Numbered from the stretch's first letter, positions 1 to 8,923 are shown. The stretch is 64,000 nucleotides of DNA from an uncultured Bacteroidales bacterium (GCA_900315245.1 OMYJ01000012.1:1-64000), one strand, 5' to 3'. Notes: generated by a model from the letters alone, not told the origin. A program made the numbers and translations.

Positions 1-75
1 CATTCCGAACAGAGAAGTTAAGCCCGACCGCGCCGATGGTACTGCCCTACAGGTGGGAGAGTAGGTCGTCGCCCA
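1..75 (+). rRNA. rrf: 5S ribosomal RNA, 3' part (5' end outside window)
   Basis: The first bases match the conserved second half of bacterial 5S rRNA: the CCGAACAGAGAAGTTAAGC loop region, then CGCCGATGGTACTGC, then the GGGAGAGTAGGTCGTCGCC end. About 35-40 bases of the 5' end lie outside the window. A strong terminator follows at once, so this is the distal end of an rRNA operon. The exact 3' base is an estimate. Confidence 0.93.
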
Positions 76-82
76 ATACCAT

Positions 83-111
83 AGCCCTTCAGGTTCCTGG
101 AGGGCTTTTTT
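83..111 (+). terminator. Rho-independent terminator of the rRNA operon
   Basis: A stem of AGCCCTTCAG pairing with CTGGAGGGCT (one G-T pair) closes a short loop and is followed by a T run. It lies directly behind the 5S gene. Confidence 0.9.
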
Positions 112-130
112 GTTTTAAATCCCGCGAGAC

Positions 131-158
131 GTAGGGGCGAATAATTATTCGCTTCTAC
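131..158. repeat. Palindromic repeat family 1, copy 1
   Basis: Arms GTAGGGGCGAAT and ATTCGCTTCTAC. This is an imperfect copy of the 28-bp palindrome found in full at 22240-22267 and, with one or a few changes, near 13117 and 53900. It lies between the rRNA terminator and the promoter of the EF-G paralogue. Confidence 0.85.
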
Positions 159-208
159 AATTCCAGAATATTTTTCTCTTCCTGACCCCTTTATGTCAAA
201 AATTTTTG

Positions 209-216
209 TAACTTTG
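209..216 (+). promoter_or_regulatory. Bacteroidota -7 box (TAACTTTG) for the EF-G paralogue
   Basis: Matches the TAnnTTTG -7 consensus and lies about 54 bases upstream of the start codon at 270. Confidence 0.7.
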
Positions 217-269
217 CGCCCTATTACGTTAAAAATATAAAATATTAAAAATCAATTAATTATACACCA

Positions 270-2399
270 ATGAAAGTTTATCAAACGAAAGAAATCAGAA
301 ATATCGCTGTCATCGGCGGTAACCGCACGGGTAAGACCACTCTCTGTGAGGCTATGGCATTTCACGGCGGCGTCATCAGCAGAAGAGGTACTGTTGAGGA
401 CAAGAACACACTTTCCGACTACCGTGAAGTGGAACTCGAAAGACAACAATCTATCCAAAGCTCTGTCATGTATGCCGAATTCAACGGCACGAAAATCAAC
501 ATGGTTGATTGCCCAGGTTTTGACGACTTCATTGGTGAGACAATTTCTGCTCTGCGCGTGATGGACACCGCCCTCATGGTGATCAATTCCCAGAACGGTG
601 TCGATGTGGGTGCCGAAATCCAATGGCGCCACACCAAGGCCGCTGGCATCCCCGTGATGTTCGCAGTCAACCAACTTGACCACGAAAAAGCTAACTTTGA
701 CGAAACCCTGCACCAGCTGAAGGAATACTTTGGCGGCAGCGTCATGGCTTTCCAATATCCTGTGAACGCCGGTATCGGCTTCGACGCCGTGATCGACCTT
801 CTGCAAATGAAGATGCTCAAATTCCCTGCTAACGGTGGCAAAATGGTGGTGGAAGACATCCCCGCTGACCAGATGGGCAAGGCTGAAGAGATGCACGCTG
901 CTTTGATTGAAGCCGCTGCTGAAAACGACGAGGCTTTGATGGACAAATACTTCGAAGAGGGTACTCTTTCCGAAGACGAAATGATTCGTGGTCTGAAACT
1001 CGGTATCGCCAACCGCGGCACCTTCCCGGTGATTTGCGTGGCCGCCAAGACTGACCAAGGTATTGACCGCCTCATGGATCTCGTCATCAAGAACTGCCCG
1101 ACTCCCGACGAAGGCCGCACTATGAAAGCCACCAACGGTAACGAGCACAAATGCAATGCCGCCAATCCTTTCGCAGGTTATATTTTCAAGATTGGTATCG
1201 AACAACACCTCGGTGAGGTCGCTTTCATCAAGGTTGCCGATGGCGAAATCAAGAAAGCTGACGACCTGTTGAACACCACCACTAATACTAAAGAGCGTAT
1301 TTCCCAGCTGCTCGCTTTCTGTGGCAAGAACCGCGTGGAAGTGGAGAAGGCTGTGGCCGGCGACATCGTGGCTACCATCAAACTGAAATCTTCTCCCGCT
1401 TGCTCTACTCTCGTAGCCAAGGGCGATGATGTGATTGAACCCACGGTTTATCCAGATCCTAAGTTCCGTACCGCTGTTCGCGCCGTCAACAGCTCTGACG
1501 ATGAGAAATTGGGTGCTGCCCTCAACGAAATCCGCAAGACTGACCCGACCTTCCAGATGGAACAGTCCAAGGAACTGAAACAGCTCATCATCTCCGGTCA
1601 GGGCGAGCAACACCTCAACATCGTGAAATGGATGATTGAGAAGCTCAACAAGATTGACATTGAATATTACGCTCCGAAGATTCCGTATCGTGAGACCATC
1701 ACGAAATCTGCTGAGGCAATGTACCGTCACAAAAAGCAGTCCGGTGGTTCCGGTCAATTCGGTGAGGTTCACATGCTTATCGAGTCTTACTACGAAGGCA
1801 TGCCCACCCAGACCAAATACCCGATCCGTGCTACGGAGACCTACGATCTGCCTTGGGGTGGTAAGTTGATCTTCAACAACTGTATCGTCGGTGGTGCTAT
1901 CGATGCACGCTTCATGCCCGCTATCTTAAAGGGTATCATGGAGAAGATGGAAGAGGGTCCGCTCACCGGTTCCTACGCTCGCGATATCGTGGTGAACATC
2001 TATGACGGTAAAATGCACCCGGTTGACTCCAACGAGTTGGCATTCAAGTTGGCTGGTCGTAACGCTTTCAAGGAAGCCTTCAAGAACGCCGGTCCGAAGA
2101 TTCTGGAGCCTATCTACGACGTTGACATTTTCGTCCCCGCCGACCGTATGGGCGATGTGATGACCGACATGCAGGGCCGTCGCGGTATCATGATGGGTAT
2201 GGAAAGCGAAGGCGCATTCCAGATGATCCATGCCAAGATTCCGTTGGCAGAGATGAACAAATACTCCACCACGTTGAGCTCCATCACTTCCGGTCGTGCT
2301 TCTTACAGCATGAAATTCGCCGAATATCAACAGGTTTCTGCCGATGTTCAGAGCGAAATCATCAAGAAATACGAAGAAGAGCACAAAGACGAGGAATAA
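270..2399 (+). CDS. Elongation factor G paralogue (EF-G2-like) with altered GTPase centre
   Basis: This is a 709-aa five-domain translational GTPase of EF-G length, expected to act on the ribosome during translocation. The P-loop reads GGNRTGKTT (residues 16-24) in place of the usual GHxDAGKTT. The switch II motif reads DCPGFDDF (80-87), so the catalytic histidine of DTPGHVDF is Phe84. Switch I reads ERQQSIQSS (57-65) instead of ERGITIxSA. The nucleotide-base motif is NQLD (134-137). A Bacteroides EF-G paralogue (EF-G2) is known that supports translocation without GTP hydrolysis, and this protein is likely its counterpart. It is not in an str operon (no rpsL, rpsG or tuf nearby), which also argues against the housekeeping fusA. 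Confidence 0.88.
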   Translation: MKVYQTKEIRNIAVIGGNRTGKTTLCEAMAFHGGVISRRGTVEDKNTLSDYREVELERQQSIQSSVMYAEFNGTKINMVDCPGFDDFIGETISALRVMDTALMVINSQNGVDVGAEIQWRHTKAAGIPVMFAVNQLDHEKANFDETLHQLKEYFGGSVMAFQYPVNAGIGFDAVIDLLQMKMLKFPANGGKMVVEDIPADQMGKAEEMHAALIEAAAENDEALMDKYFEEGTLSEDEMIRGLKLGIANRGTFPVICVAAKTDQGIDRLMDLVIKNCPTPDEGRTMKATNGNEHKCNAANPFAGYIFKIGIEQHLGEVAFIKVADGEIKKADDLLNTTTNTKERISQLLAFCGKNRVEVEKAVAGDIVATIKLKSSPACSTLVAKGDDVIEPTVYPDPKFRTAVRAVNSSDDEKLGAALNEIRKTDPTFQMEQSKELKQLIISGQGEQHLNIVKWMIEKLNKIDIEYYAPKIPYRETITKSAEAMYRHKKQSGGSGQFGEVHMLIESYYEGMPTQTKYPIRATETYDLPWGGKLIFNNCIVGGAIDARFMPAILKGIMEKMEEGPLTGSYARDIVVNIYDGKMHPVDSNELAFKLAGRNAFKEAFKNAGPKILEPIYDVDIFVPADRMGDVMTDMQGRRGIMMGMESEGAFQMIHAKIPLAEMNKYSTTLSSITSGRASYSMKFAEYQQVSADVQSEIIKKYEEEHKDEE

Positions 2400-2412
2400 A
2401 ACTCGTTGTAAA

Positions 2413-2430
2413 GACGCACAGCCGTGCGTC
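2413..2430. repeat. Palindromic repeat family 3, copy 1
   Basis: GACGCAC pairs with GTGCGTC, followed by TCTA. The same theme of GTAGAGACGC arms occurs at 14526-14550 and 39354-39381. It sits just after the stop codon of the EF-G paralogue. Confidence 0.6.
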
Positions 2431-2441
2431 TCTATTGATCA

Positions 2442-2478
2442 AAAAAACGCCCGACATAGTTGCCGGGCGTTTTTTTTG
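2442..2478 (+). terminator. Rho-independent terminator after the EF-G paralogue
   Basis: AAAAAACGCCCG and CGGGCGTTTTTTTT form a GC-rich stem with a run of T. It lies about 45 bases after the stop codon. Confidence 0.9.
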
Positions 2479-2583
2479 ATAGGTTTTTAAACCTCTGGTT
2501 TCGTTAACCATCTATCGCACCCGAAATGAACGGAAACCTATAATAAAAATTTTCACCGAGTGTTCAGAGATTCATAAAAAGTG

Positions 2584-2591
2584 TATCTTTG
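2584..2591 (+). promoter_or_regulatory. -7 box (TATCTTTG) for the ferredoxin gene
   Basis: TATCTTTG lies 28 bases before the ATG at 2619. An in-frame start at 2589 would fall inside this box, so the ATG at 2619 is the credible start. Confidence 0.75.
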
Positions 2592-2618
2592 CCGCTCAAT
2601 CAACAACAATTAAAAAGT

Positions 2619-2789
2619 ATGGCATACAAAATTAATGAAGATCTTTGCGCCGCTTGCGGAACTTGCATCGGCGAATGCCCTCAAGAGGCTATCTCTGAAG
2701 GCGCTGCTTACTCCATCAACCCTGATCTCTGCATCGAGTGCGGTGCTTGCGCTGACGTTTGTCCGTGCGAGGCTATCAGCTTGGAGTAG
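2619..2789 (+). CDS. Small 2[4Fe-4S] ferredoxin
   Basis: A 56-aa bacterial-type ferredoxin with two CxxCxxCxxxCP motifs, CAACGTCIGECP and CIECGACADVCP, each expected to bind a [4Fe-4S] cluster. Its size matches clostridial-type low-potential ferredoxins, soluble electron carriers in anaerobes. It could exchange electrons with the [FeFe]-hydrogenase encoded near the right edge of the window; that link is inferred from function, not from position. It forms a single-gene unit, with its own promoter just upstream and a terminator just downstream. Confidence 0.95.
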   Translation: MAYKINEDLCAACGTCIGECPQEAISEGAAYSINPDLCIECGACADVCPCEAISLE

Positions 2790-2805
2790 TCAAAAATTCA
2801 AACCT

Positions 2806-2841
2806 AAAAAAAAGAGGCTCGGAAATATCCGGGCCTCTTTT
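2806..2841 (+). terminator. Rho-independent terminator after the ferredoxin gene
   Basis: AAAAGAGGC pairs with GCCTCTTTT around a TCGG...CCGG inner region. It may also serve the minus-strand genes coming from the right. Confidence 0.85.
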
Positions 2842-2859
2842 GGCTATTAGTTATTAGTT

Positions 2860-3171
2860 TTACAAGAGAAATTGTGCTGCCAAAAAGACAATGGCCCAAG
2901 CAAAGGAGACTGCAAGTATGCCACGTCCGGTCTTGTCGAATTTGAGATTCAACAGATAGTAACGCAGAGTGAAAATGTTCGGGATCAAGGCGAGAAGGAT
3001 GAATTTCGGGATCAGGTCTTTCGTGAGTTTAGGGTTTCTGACCAGCATTTGCGGGTTGCCGTTCAAAATAAGCGCATAAATGCCGTAAAGGATACCGAAA
3101 AGGATGGCTGGCAGCAAAATACCCAGCGCTATGCCTACTCCGTAAGAATCTCTTCTGAGTTTGTCCATCAT
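2860..3171 (-). CDS. Small hypothetical membrane protein
   Basis: A 103-aa protein with about three hydrophobic segments (roughly residues 12-35, 54-72 and 84-102) and a basic loop between the first two. I do not recognise the family. The start codon overlaps the stop of surE (ATGA arrangement), so the two are probably translationally coupled. A second ATG one codon further is also possible. It is the last gene of the C25 peptidase-surE cluster. Confidence 0.8.
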   Translation of the reverse strand: MMDKLRRDSYGVGIALGILLPAILFGILYGIYALILNGNPQMLVRNPKLTKDLIPKFILLALIPNIFTLRYYLLNLKFDKTGRGILAVSFAWAIVFLAAQFLL

Positions 3172-3941
3172 AATTCTAAATATTTTAAGGTTGAAATGTA
3201 TTGATGTGCGGTCAAGTCAAACTGCACAGGTTGCACGGAGACATAATTACGTTGGAGTGCCCCTTCGCAAGTGTTCTCATCCTCTTCAAGGCGTTCCAGC
3301 CAGCCTGTGAGCCAGTAATATTTCCGCCCGTATGGATCAGTGCGTTCCTGCAAATCCTCATGCCAAGTGGCATGACATTGTCGCGTAATGCGGATGCCCT
3401 TGATTTCCTCCACAGGTACTTTTGGAAAATTGACGTTCAGACAGATATGCGGAGGAAGGCCCTTCTTCAGCACCTTCTCCACAATTTGACGGCCGTAATG
3501 GACAGCTGCTGAGAAGTCAGCGTTCGGGCTATAGTCTAGCAGGGAAAGTCCAACAGATGGAATATTATCGAACGCGGCTTCGATGGCTGCAGCCATGGTG
3601 CCGGAATAAATCAAACTAACAGAGGAGTTAGAACCGTGGTTAATACCCGACAACACCAAATCAATCTTACGGTCGCGAAGCACTACTTTTTCCCCTAATT
3701 TGATGCAATCCACAGGTGTTCCGTTGGTCTTGTAATAGGCGATGCCGTCTTCGTTCTTGTAATTGGTAAGACGTAGCGGTTCGCCCATCGTGATGGCGTG
3801 GCCCATGCCGGAGCGGGTCCGGTCGGGTACCACTACGACCACTTCACCCAGCGGCTTGGCTATCGAAACCATCGCCTCCAACCCCTTGGCTTCGTAACCA
3901 TCATCATTGACAATCAGTATTAACGGTCTTGCTTCGTCCAT
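3168..3941 (-). CDS. surE: SurE, 5'/3'-nucleotidase (survival protein)
   Basis: A 257-aa metal-dependent nucleoside monophosphate phosphatase. The N-terminal metal site NDDG is seen at residues 12-15, followed by the family patterns PDRTRSGMGHAIT, GTPVDC and SGINHGSN. SurE removes phosphate from nucleoside 5'/3'-monophosphates in the cytoplasm. The gene begins 2 bases after the stop of the secreted C25 peptidase and overlaps the next membrane-protein gene, so the three are one transcription unit. The shared operon does not obviously reflect a shared function. Confidence 0.95.
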   Translation of the reverse strand: MDEARPLILIVNDDGYEAKGLEAMVSIAKPLGEVVVVVPDRTRSGMGHAITMGEPLRLTNYKNEDGIAYYKTNGTPVDCIKLGEKVVLRDRKIDLVLSGINHGSNSSVSLIYSGTMAAAIEAAFDNIPSVGLSLLDYSPNADFSAAVHYGRQIVEKVLKKGLPPHICLNVNFPKVPVEEIKGIRITRQCHATWHEDLQERTDPYGRKYYWLTGWLERLEEDENTCEGALQRNYVSVQPVQFDLTAHQYISTLKYLEL

Positions 3942-3943
3942 GA

Positions 3944-6900
3944 CTACTTCTTAATGAATTTGACAGTTTGAATTTGATGCAGTTTGTTTTCTAATTTCAA
4001 GAAATAAATTCCTGAAGCATAGTTTCTTACATCTATTTCTGAATTATTATCCGTCAGAGGTCCGCCTTGTAGTAGTTTTCCAGTCAAATTGAACAATTGG
4101 TAAGTGTAATCTTGCATATTCGGGTCATCCTGCAGTTGAACATGGAGGATATCTGTGGTAGGATTAGGCCAGACATGTAAAATCGCGTTTTGTTCGAATT
4201 CTTGGATTCCCACAGGATTGTTCACTTTGCCACAAGGGAAGGAGATGGCGTCAATAAAGGCGCAGTCCGAGCCAGCATTTTGGTACTGATCTTTGGAATA
4301 GGTCCACGTGTAGGTGTGTGGGCCTGCACTCACTGGATAAACGGCTCGGGTCCAATTGATGTTTCCGCTCCACTCACCTTTGGTTTGTCCATCTATTTTG
4401 AACACCAAAAAGTCATAGTTTGCTTCGCTGGAAACCTTGTAGAAGAAAGAAATTGTGTCCGCGATCGTAGCCGTGTCGGTAATCCTCAACGTGGTATTGC
4501 CGTTGTTGCCAATTGAACCAGATCTGGCACAATAGGAGCCTTCATACGGGAGGTATGTAGAAATGGTCCAGGGAGAGGAACTAGTGTTCTGCCAGTTCAG
4601 GCTGGAGAAATCCCCTGTTTCCCAATTTTCCATAATCGAACCGATTTTTACAGGGAAAAGGGCGTAAGCATAATAATAGTTTACCCAAAGTCCAGCTTTG
4701 ATATAGGTGATAGTGGGTTCTTGAAGAGCATCGCTTGCAGTAACTTGCAAAGACACTGTTACGGTACTATTTACATCTAATGCTGGGAAAAAGATGGAAT
4801 CGGTTTGAAAGATCAGTTCATTTCCGGGATTTTCAAAGAAAATGTTACCGCCAACAATAGGCATATTTCCTGTGTTGGAAATAGTGATGTTGCAGTTGAA
4901 CGTTTCATTGAAATCAACTCTGTGGTTGCCGTTGCCGTTTTCCGAATCATCAATAGTCAGTGCTGTGATGACCAGTTCCGGTGCATACAGTTTCACCGAT
5001 TTGTTCTGCCTTAAGGTATCACCATTAAAAATTATTTCCATTTTGAGAACGGATACGTGGTTAGCCGGCACTACATTTCCGACCTTGAGGGTGAATGTGG
5101 GAGGGTTGGACAGTGTGTCATGTGCAGGCAGTGTCGGGATAGTAAGACTTGGATTGTTCAGGGTGATGTATTCGTCCTCCGTGGAGATATTGATTCGCAC
5201 ATTAGTGGCGGCTTGGTTGCCGATATTGATGATTTGCGGTGTCACGGTCATGGTCTTGCCGAATTCGGGCAAATTGTTGGGATGGTTGTTCACAAACGGA
5301 AGGGTATTATCAGCAAGGGTCAAGCCACCGGCAATCACATAAGGACCTTGGTTCGGGATGAAATTCAACAAGCCTTCGTAGGGAAGATAGTTGGCTGCAG
5401 TGGCCAGCACTTTCAGGGTGTCAGTCGGAAGGTAGGTGTCGTTGAAATGGAGTGTATATTCGCCATTGGAGATGCGGCCTGTCGCTACAATTTCATCATT
5501 ATGGGTAACGGTGATTTTAGCATTCTCGACAGAAGATGCGAATGTTACAGAAGGAACGCCAACGGGAAGGATGGCATTGTGGGTGATTTCAAGCTGTTCG
5601 GGAACCGCGGTGCGCAACAGAAGAGTGGGGTCTCCGAACAGAATCCAGGTGCGGGAAACTTCATTTTCGTTATAGACATCCAGCATTTTGATTAATCCAT
5701 TGAAGAATACGCCGCCGAATGTGTAATTTTTGTTAGTAGGAATAGTACCGATCAAACGGTCTATCATCTCATCTTGGGCGCACATCGGTGGATCCCACGG
5801 CTGGTTGATGGTGGAGCCCAAAAAGCTTACAGCGCCTGTCGGTTCCCCATTGTGTGTAGCACGTAGCCAGGCCTCTGCAAAGCAAGTACCGGAATGGTAG
5901 GCACCGTTCACACAGGCCACAGATATGATGAAGGGGAGTTTTCCGACATTCGTTAAATTGTTGACGTTGTTGTTGCTAAAGCCTGTGGTTGACCAATTCT
6001 GCACATTTCCGTGTCCGCAATAACAGATGATACCTACCCCACTGTTGACATTTGTGGCCACCATGGATGCCGTAGGATCGCCTGAAGCATCCAACCCACC
6101 TTGGCTACCTTCGAAAAGTTCATAGCCGGAAGTATAGGTGTAATTTTGCAGCTTGTTGTCAATATTGCGGATATGCTGGTAGTCATATTCGTTATTGTCA
6201 CCAGGACCCTGATTGGATGCAATGCCCATGAACGATGTGAAATGGGAAGTTTCAGGAGGATTCTGCTCGTATTCGATAAAACGCTGTACCTGGGTTTCCA
6301 CCTGTGCCGCGTTTTCAGCGGAAATCTTGCCTAGAATGATGTCCGGGTAAGAATCACCGCCTGCGATTTCCGTGAAATAGTTGTCAACCTTGTCCCCGCT
6401 AATGCTCGGAGTGGGGAATTGTGCGTTGTCACCCACAATAATCACATAAGCCAGATTGTGTTCGTTGTAATAGTTTGTGATATAGGTTTTTATGGCACTG
6501 GCGCTATTGCCGGCGGCCACTACCGAAACCATTTCTACATTATAGCCATTCCGAATCTTCCAGTCGGCGTATGGTTGCATGGCTTCCATGAAATTTTCAG
6601 GACAGATAACCAAAATGTCCCCTTCTTCGGTTACTGGAGTACCGCGTAAACCTTTGTAGTTCAAGAATTGGTTAGAATAAACGGCATCGAAGGTGCGGTT
6701 GATTTTGGTGGCGGCGGCAACAGATCTCGTGCTGTTGAACGTCACCTTGACCGTCACGGAAGAGTAAATCTTCAGTTTCTGCGCTTCAGGGTTGTAATCG
6801 AAAGGATAAACCTTGAAATTCATTCCATGAAAATCGCGAAGCTGATAGGTTTTGTCCGCTTTTATCGCATTGTTTAACAAGTAATTGGATGTTTGATAAT

Positions 6901-7297
6901 CCGCGCTTTTCATGTACGGGATGTCCGCCGGGTTGACGTCACGGTAAAGTTTACCTTTTGACGGGGCCAATGCAAAATGTTCTACAATAGTGTATTGCTC
7001 ATCCAGGATTTCTGTTTCCGGATTGCTTCCTTCAGGCACAATCAAGGAGAATGCCGACTGAAGCAATTCGGGGCTGCCTTTTTTTAAGATGGGGTAGGCG
7101 TTTGCCATGATAAGCTTTTGCATATCCTCACCGTTCACGGAAACTGTTTCTGTTTGGAAGGCACCGAAATCCACGCGCACCACCGCTTCGTTTTGTGTGG
7201 AACTGAGCAATGTGTAACGGATGTTCTGCGCTTGCACGACCACCGCCATTCCTATGATGACGGTCAAAATCGTCATTAATTTCTTGAGATTGTTCAT
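3944..7297 (-). CDS. Secreted gingipain-like cysteine protease (peptidase C25) with T9SS type A sorting domain
   Basis: A 1117-aa secreted protein. It has a signal peptide (residues 1-24, ending VQAQ), a propeptide-like region, and a peptidase C25 domain with the catalytic pair His429 (CYCGHGN) and Cys462 (SVACVNG). Ig-like and CARDB-like beta domains follow, then a jelly-roll module like gingipain cleaved-adhesin domains (about 910-1040). The last ~75 residues are a T9SS type A signal (PNPTTD start, LENKLHQIQTVKFIKK end). It is expected to be exported by SecA/Sec, then by T9SS to the cell surface or outside. The start at 7297 begins the signal peptide; an ATG 30 bases upstream gives an unlikely hydrophilic extension. 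It is followed 2 bases later by surE. Confidence 0.92.
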   Translation of the reverse strand: MNNLKKLMTILTVIIGMAVVVQAQNIRYTLLSSTQNEAVVRVDFGAFQTETVSVNGEDMQKLIMANAYPILKKGSPELLQSAFSLIVPEGSNPETEILDEQYTIVEHFALAPSKGKLYRDVNPADIPYMKSADYQTSNYLLNNAIKADKTYQLRDFHGMNFKVYPFDYNPEAQKLKIYSSVTVKVTFNSTRSVAAATKINRTFDAVYSNQFLNYKGLRGTPVTEEGDILVICPENFMEAMQPYADWKIRNGYNVEMVSVVAAGNSASAIKTYITNYYNEHNLAYVIIVGDNAQFPTPSISGDKVDNYFTEIAGGDSYPDIILGKISAENAAQVETQVQRFIEYEQNPPETSHFTSFMGIASNQGPGDNNEYDYQHIRNIDNKLQNYTYTSGYELFEGSQGGLDASGDPTASMVATNVNSGVGIICYCGHGNVQNWSTTGFSNNNVNNLTNVGKLPFIISVACVNGAYHSGTCFAEAWLRATHNGEPTGAVSFLGSTINQPWDPPMCAQDEMIDRLIGTIPTNKNYTFGGVFFNGLIKMLDVYNENEVSRTWILFGDPTLLLRTAVPEQLEITHNAILPVGVPSVTFASSVENAKITVTHNDEIVATGRISNGEYTLHFNDTYLPTDTLKVLATAANYLPYEGLLNFIPNQGPYVIAGGLTLADNTLPFVNNHPNNLPEFGKTMTVTPQIINIGNQAATNVRINISTEDEYITLNNPSLTIPTLPAHDTLSNPPTFTLKVGNVVPANHVSVLKMEIIFNGDTLRQNKSVKLYAPELVITALTIDDSENGNGNHRVDFNETFNCNITISNTGNMPIVGGNIFFENPGNELIFQTDSIFFPALDVNSTVTVSLQVTASDALQEPTITYIKAGLWVNYYYAYALFPVKIGSIMENWETGDFSSLNWQNTSSSPWTISTYLPYEGSYCARSGSIGNNGNTTLRITDTATIADTISFFYKVSSEANYDFLVFKIDGQTKGEWSGNINWTRAVYPVSAGPHTYTWTYSKDQYQNAGSDCAFIDAISFPCGKVNNPVGIQEFEQNAILHVWPNPTTDILHVQLQDDPNMQDYTYQLFNLTGKLLQGGPLTDNNSEIDVRNYASGIYFLKLENKLHQIQTVKFIKK

Positions 7298-7311
7298 ATT
7301 CTTTTTTTTTG

Positions 7312-7385
7312 AACCCCACACAAGCATAGCGCAGTGTGGGGTTACTTGCGCTTCGCGCGTCTTGCCCCTTCGGGGCTGCTTAAGG
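7312..7385 (-). other. Three consecutive hairpins in the leader of the C25 protease gene
   Basis: Read on the minus strand, this stretch holds GCCCC-GAA-GGGGC, then GCGC-GAA-GCGC, then AACCCCACAC pairing with GTGTGGGGTT around a 12-base loop. The protease start codon follows 15 bases later. No T run follows on the minus strand, so it is not a standard terminator for the upstream aminotransferase gene. Confidence 0.55.
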
Positions 7386-7400
7386 AAATTGTTGTTTTAA

Positions 7401-8633
7401 TTATTTCAGATTTTCAACGGCCTGTTTGATACGTTTGCAGGCTTCTTTGAGGCGGTCTTCGGAGGTAGCGTAGGAGAGGCGGATGCAGTCGTCGTCACCG
7501 AAGGCGGTGCCTTGTACGGTGGAAACGCTGGCGTCCAACAGGAAGTAGAATGCGAGGTCGGTGGAATTCTCGATGACCGTTTTGTTGTACTGGGCGGCGA
7601 ATTTTGAGTCAGCAGGCACATGTTTGCCGAACAGACTGCTCACTTTCGGGAAGAAGTAGAAGGCGCCCTGCGGCAGCGTGACCTCAAAACCGGGGATTTG
7701 CTTCAGCAGGTCATAGACCATGTCGCGACGCATCTTGAAGATATTCCGCATGTTGATGATGTCCTCCGAGGTTTTGGGGTCCATTTCCATGGCTCTCAAT
7801 GCGGCGCGTTGGGAGATGGAGCCGGTGGCGGAAGTGATTTGTCCCTGCAGCTTGTTGCAGGCCTTGGCCACCTCCACGGGAGCACCGATGAAACCGATAC
7901 GCCAGCCCGTCATGGCAAAACCTTTCGCCACGCCGTTGACGGTAACTACTTGGTCTTTAATGAAATCGAACTGAGCAATGCTTTCGTGGCCACCTACGAA
8001 GTTGATGTGTTCGTAAATTTCGTCAGACATGATCATCATTTGCGGGTGTTTGGCAACCACCTCTGCGATGGCACGGAGTTCCTCTTTGGAATAGATCATA
8101 CCCGTGGGGTTGGAAGGGCTACTGAACATCATCAGCTTGGTTTTCGGGGTGATGGCGGCCTCCAACTGTGCGGGCGTAATCTTGAAATCGTTCTCAATCT
8201 TGCAAGGGACATACTTGATTTCAGCTTCGGCCATTTGCGCGATGGCGCGGTAGGAGACCCAATAAGGAGTGGGGATAATCACCTCGTCACCGGGGTTCAC
8301 CAATGCCATGACCGTTTGGTAGATGGCTTGTTTACCTCCCGTGGAGACGACAATCTGTTGCGTGGTGTAATCCAAATTGTTGTCTCTCTTGAACTTAAGG
8401 CTGATTGCTTTCAACAGATCGGCATAACCGGGTACTGGCGGATAATGCGTGAAATTGTCGTCGATAGCCTGTTTGGCGTATTCCTTCACGGTTTCCGGCG
8501 TATTGAAATCCGGTTCTCCGATGCTCAGGCTGATGACATCCTGACCTTTATCCTTTAACTCACGTGCCAATGCGGTCATGGCCAATGTTTCTGATGCCGG
8601 CATTCCCAGCACTCTTTTTGAAATTCTTTCCAT
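7401..8633 (-). CDS. aspC: Pyridoxal-phosphate aminotransferase, aspartate aminotransferase family (class I)
   Basis: A 410-aa class I aminotransferase transferring amino groups between aspartate (or other amino acids) and 2-oxoglutarate. Family marks are the N-terminal SIGEPDF, the PLP-region SSPSNPTG, the phosphate/lysine region GVAKGFAMTGWRIG, with the lysine forming the Schiff base, and a C-terminal RLSYATS that binds the substrate carboxylate. The start at 8633 (MERISKR) lies 36 bases after a TATCTTTG promoter box. A longer reading to 8720 runs through that promoter and is rejected. Exact substrate range cannot be told from sequence. Confidence 0.92.
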   Translation of the reverse strand: MERISKRVLGMPASETLAMTALARELKDKGQDVISLSIGEPDFNTPETVKEYAKQAIDDNFTHYPPVPGYADLLKAISLKFKRDNNLDYTTQQIVVSTGGKQAIYQTVMALVNPGDEVIIPTPYWVSYRAIAQMAEAEIKYVPCKIENDFKITPAQLEAAITPKTKLMMFSSPSNPTGMIYSKEELRAIAEVVAKHPQMMIMSDEIYEHINFVGGHESIAQFDFIKDQVVTVNGVAKGFAMTGWRIGFIGAPVEVAKACNKLQGQITSATGSISQRAALRAMEMDPKTSEDIINMRNIFKMRRDMVYDLLKQIPGFEVTLPQGAFYFFPKVSSLFGKHVPADSKFAAQYNKTVIENSTDLAFYFLLDASVSTVQGTAFGDDDCIRLSYATSEDRLKEACKRIKQAVENLK

Positions 8634-8668
8634 ATCGTTAACTTTTTTTGTATCTGAAAATTGGACGG

Positions 8669-8676
8669 CAAAGATA
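8669..8676 (-). promoter_or_regulatory. -7 box (TATCTTTG on minus) for the aminotransferase gene
   Basis: Reads CAAAGATA on plus. It gives a leader of about 32 bases before the start at 8633. Confidence 0.75.
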
Positions 8677-8892
8677 CGCAAATTATGAATACATGCGGAC
8701 AGGAAAAAATGCAAACGCAAAGCCTTTCGATGCCCGCAAAATCACAAAGTCAGGAATTAGTGAGTTTCTGGAAAAAATCGCCAAAAAATCCCAAAACACT
8801 TACTTAAAATTAACTATATACTATTAATTAATTTTCTAAAAAATCATGTAACACAGTGAATATCAGGATGGAACAAAAATTTTAAAAATCTA

Positions 8893-8923
8893 TTGACAAA
8901 GGTTGTTTTCTGATGTATTTTTG
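8893..8923 (+). promoter_or_regulatory. Promoter of the Rpn-type nuclease gene (-33 TTGAC, -7 TATTTTTG)
   Basis: TTGACA at 8893 and TATTTTTG at 8916-8923 have the spacing of Bacteroidota promoters. The intergenic stretch 8634-9041 otherwise holds only AT-rich sequence, the aminotransferase promoter and a leader of about 115 bases. Confidence 0.7.

Noticed and set aside
252..1772. Long open frame (506 codons) on minus, opposite the EF-G paralogue
   Set aside because: It is fully antisense to a clear EF-G gene. The codon pattern of that gene leaves the opposite frame open, and the product resembles no protein.
7312..7343. AACCCCACAC hairpin as terminator of the aminotransferase gene
   Set aside because: On the minus strand the stem is followed by a run of A, not T, so it lacks the terminator signature.
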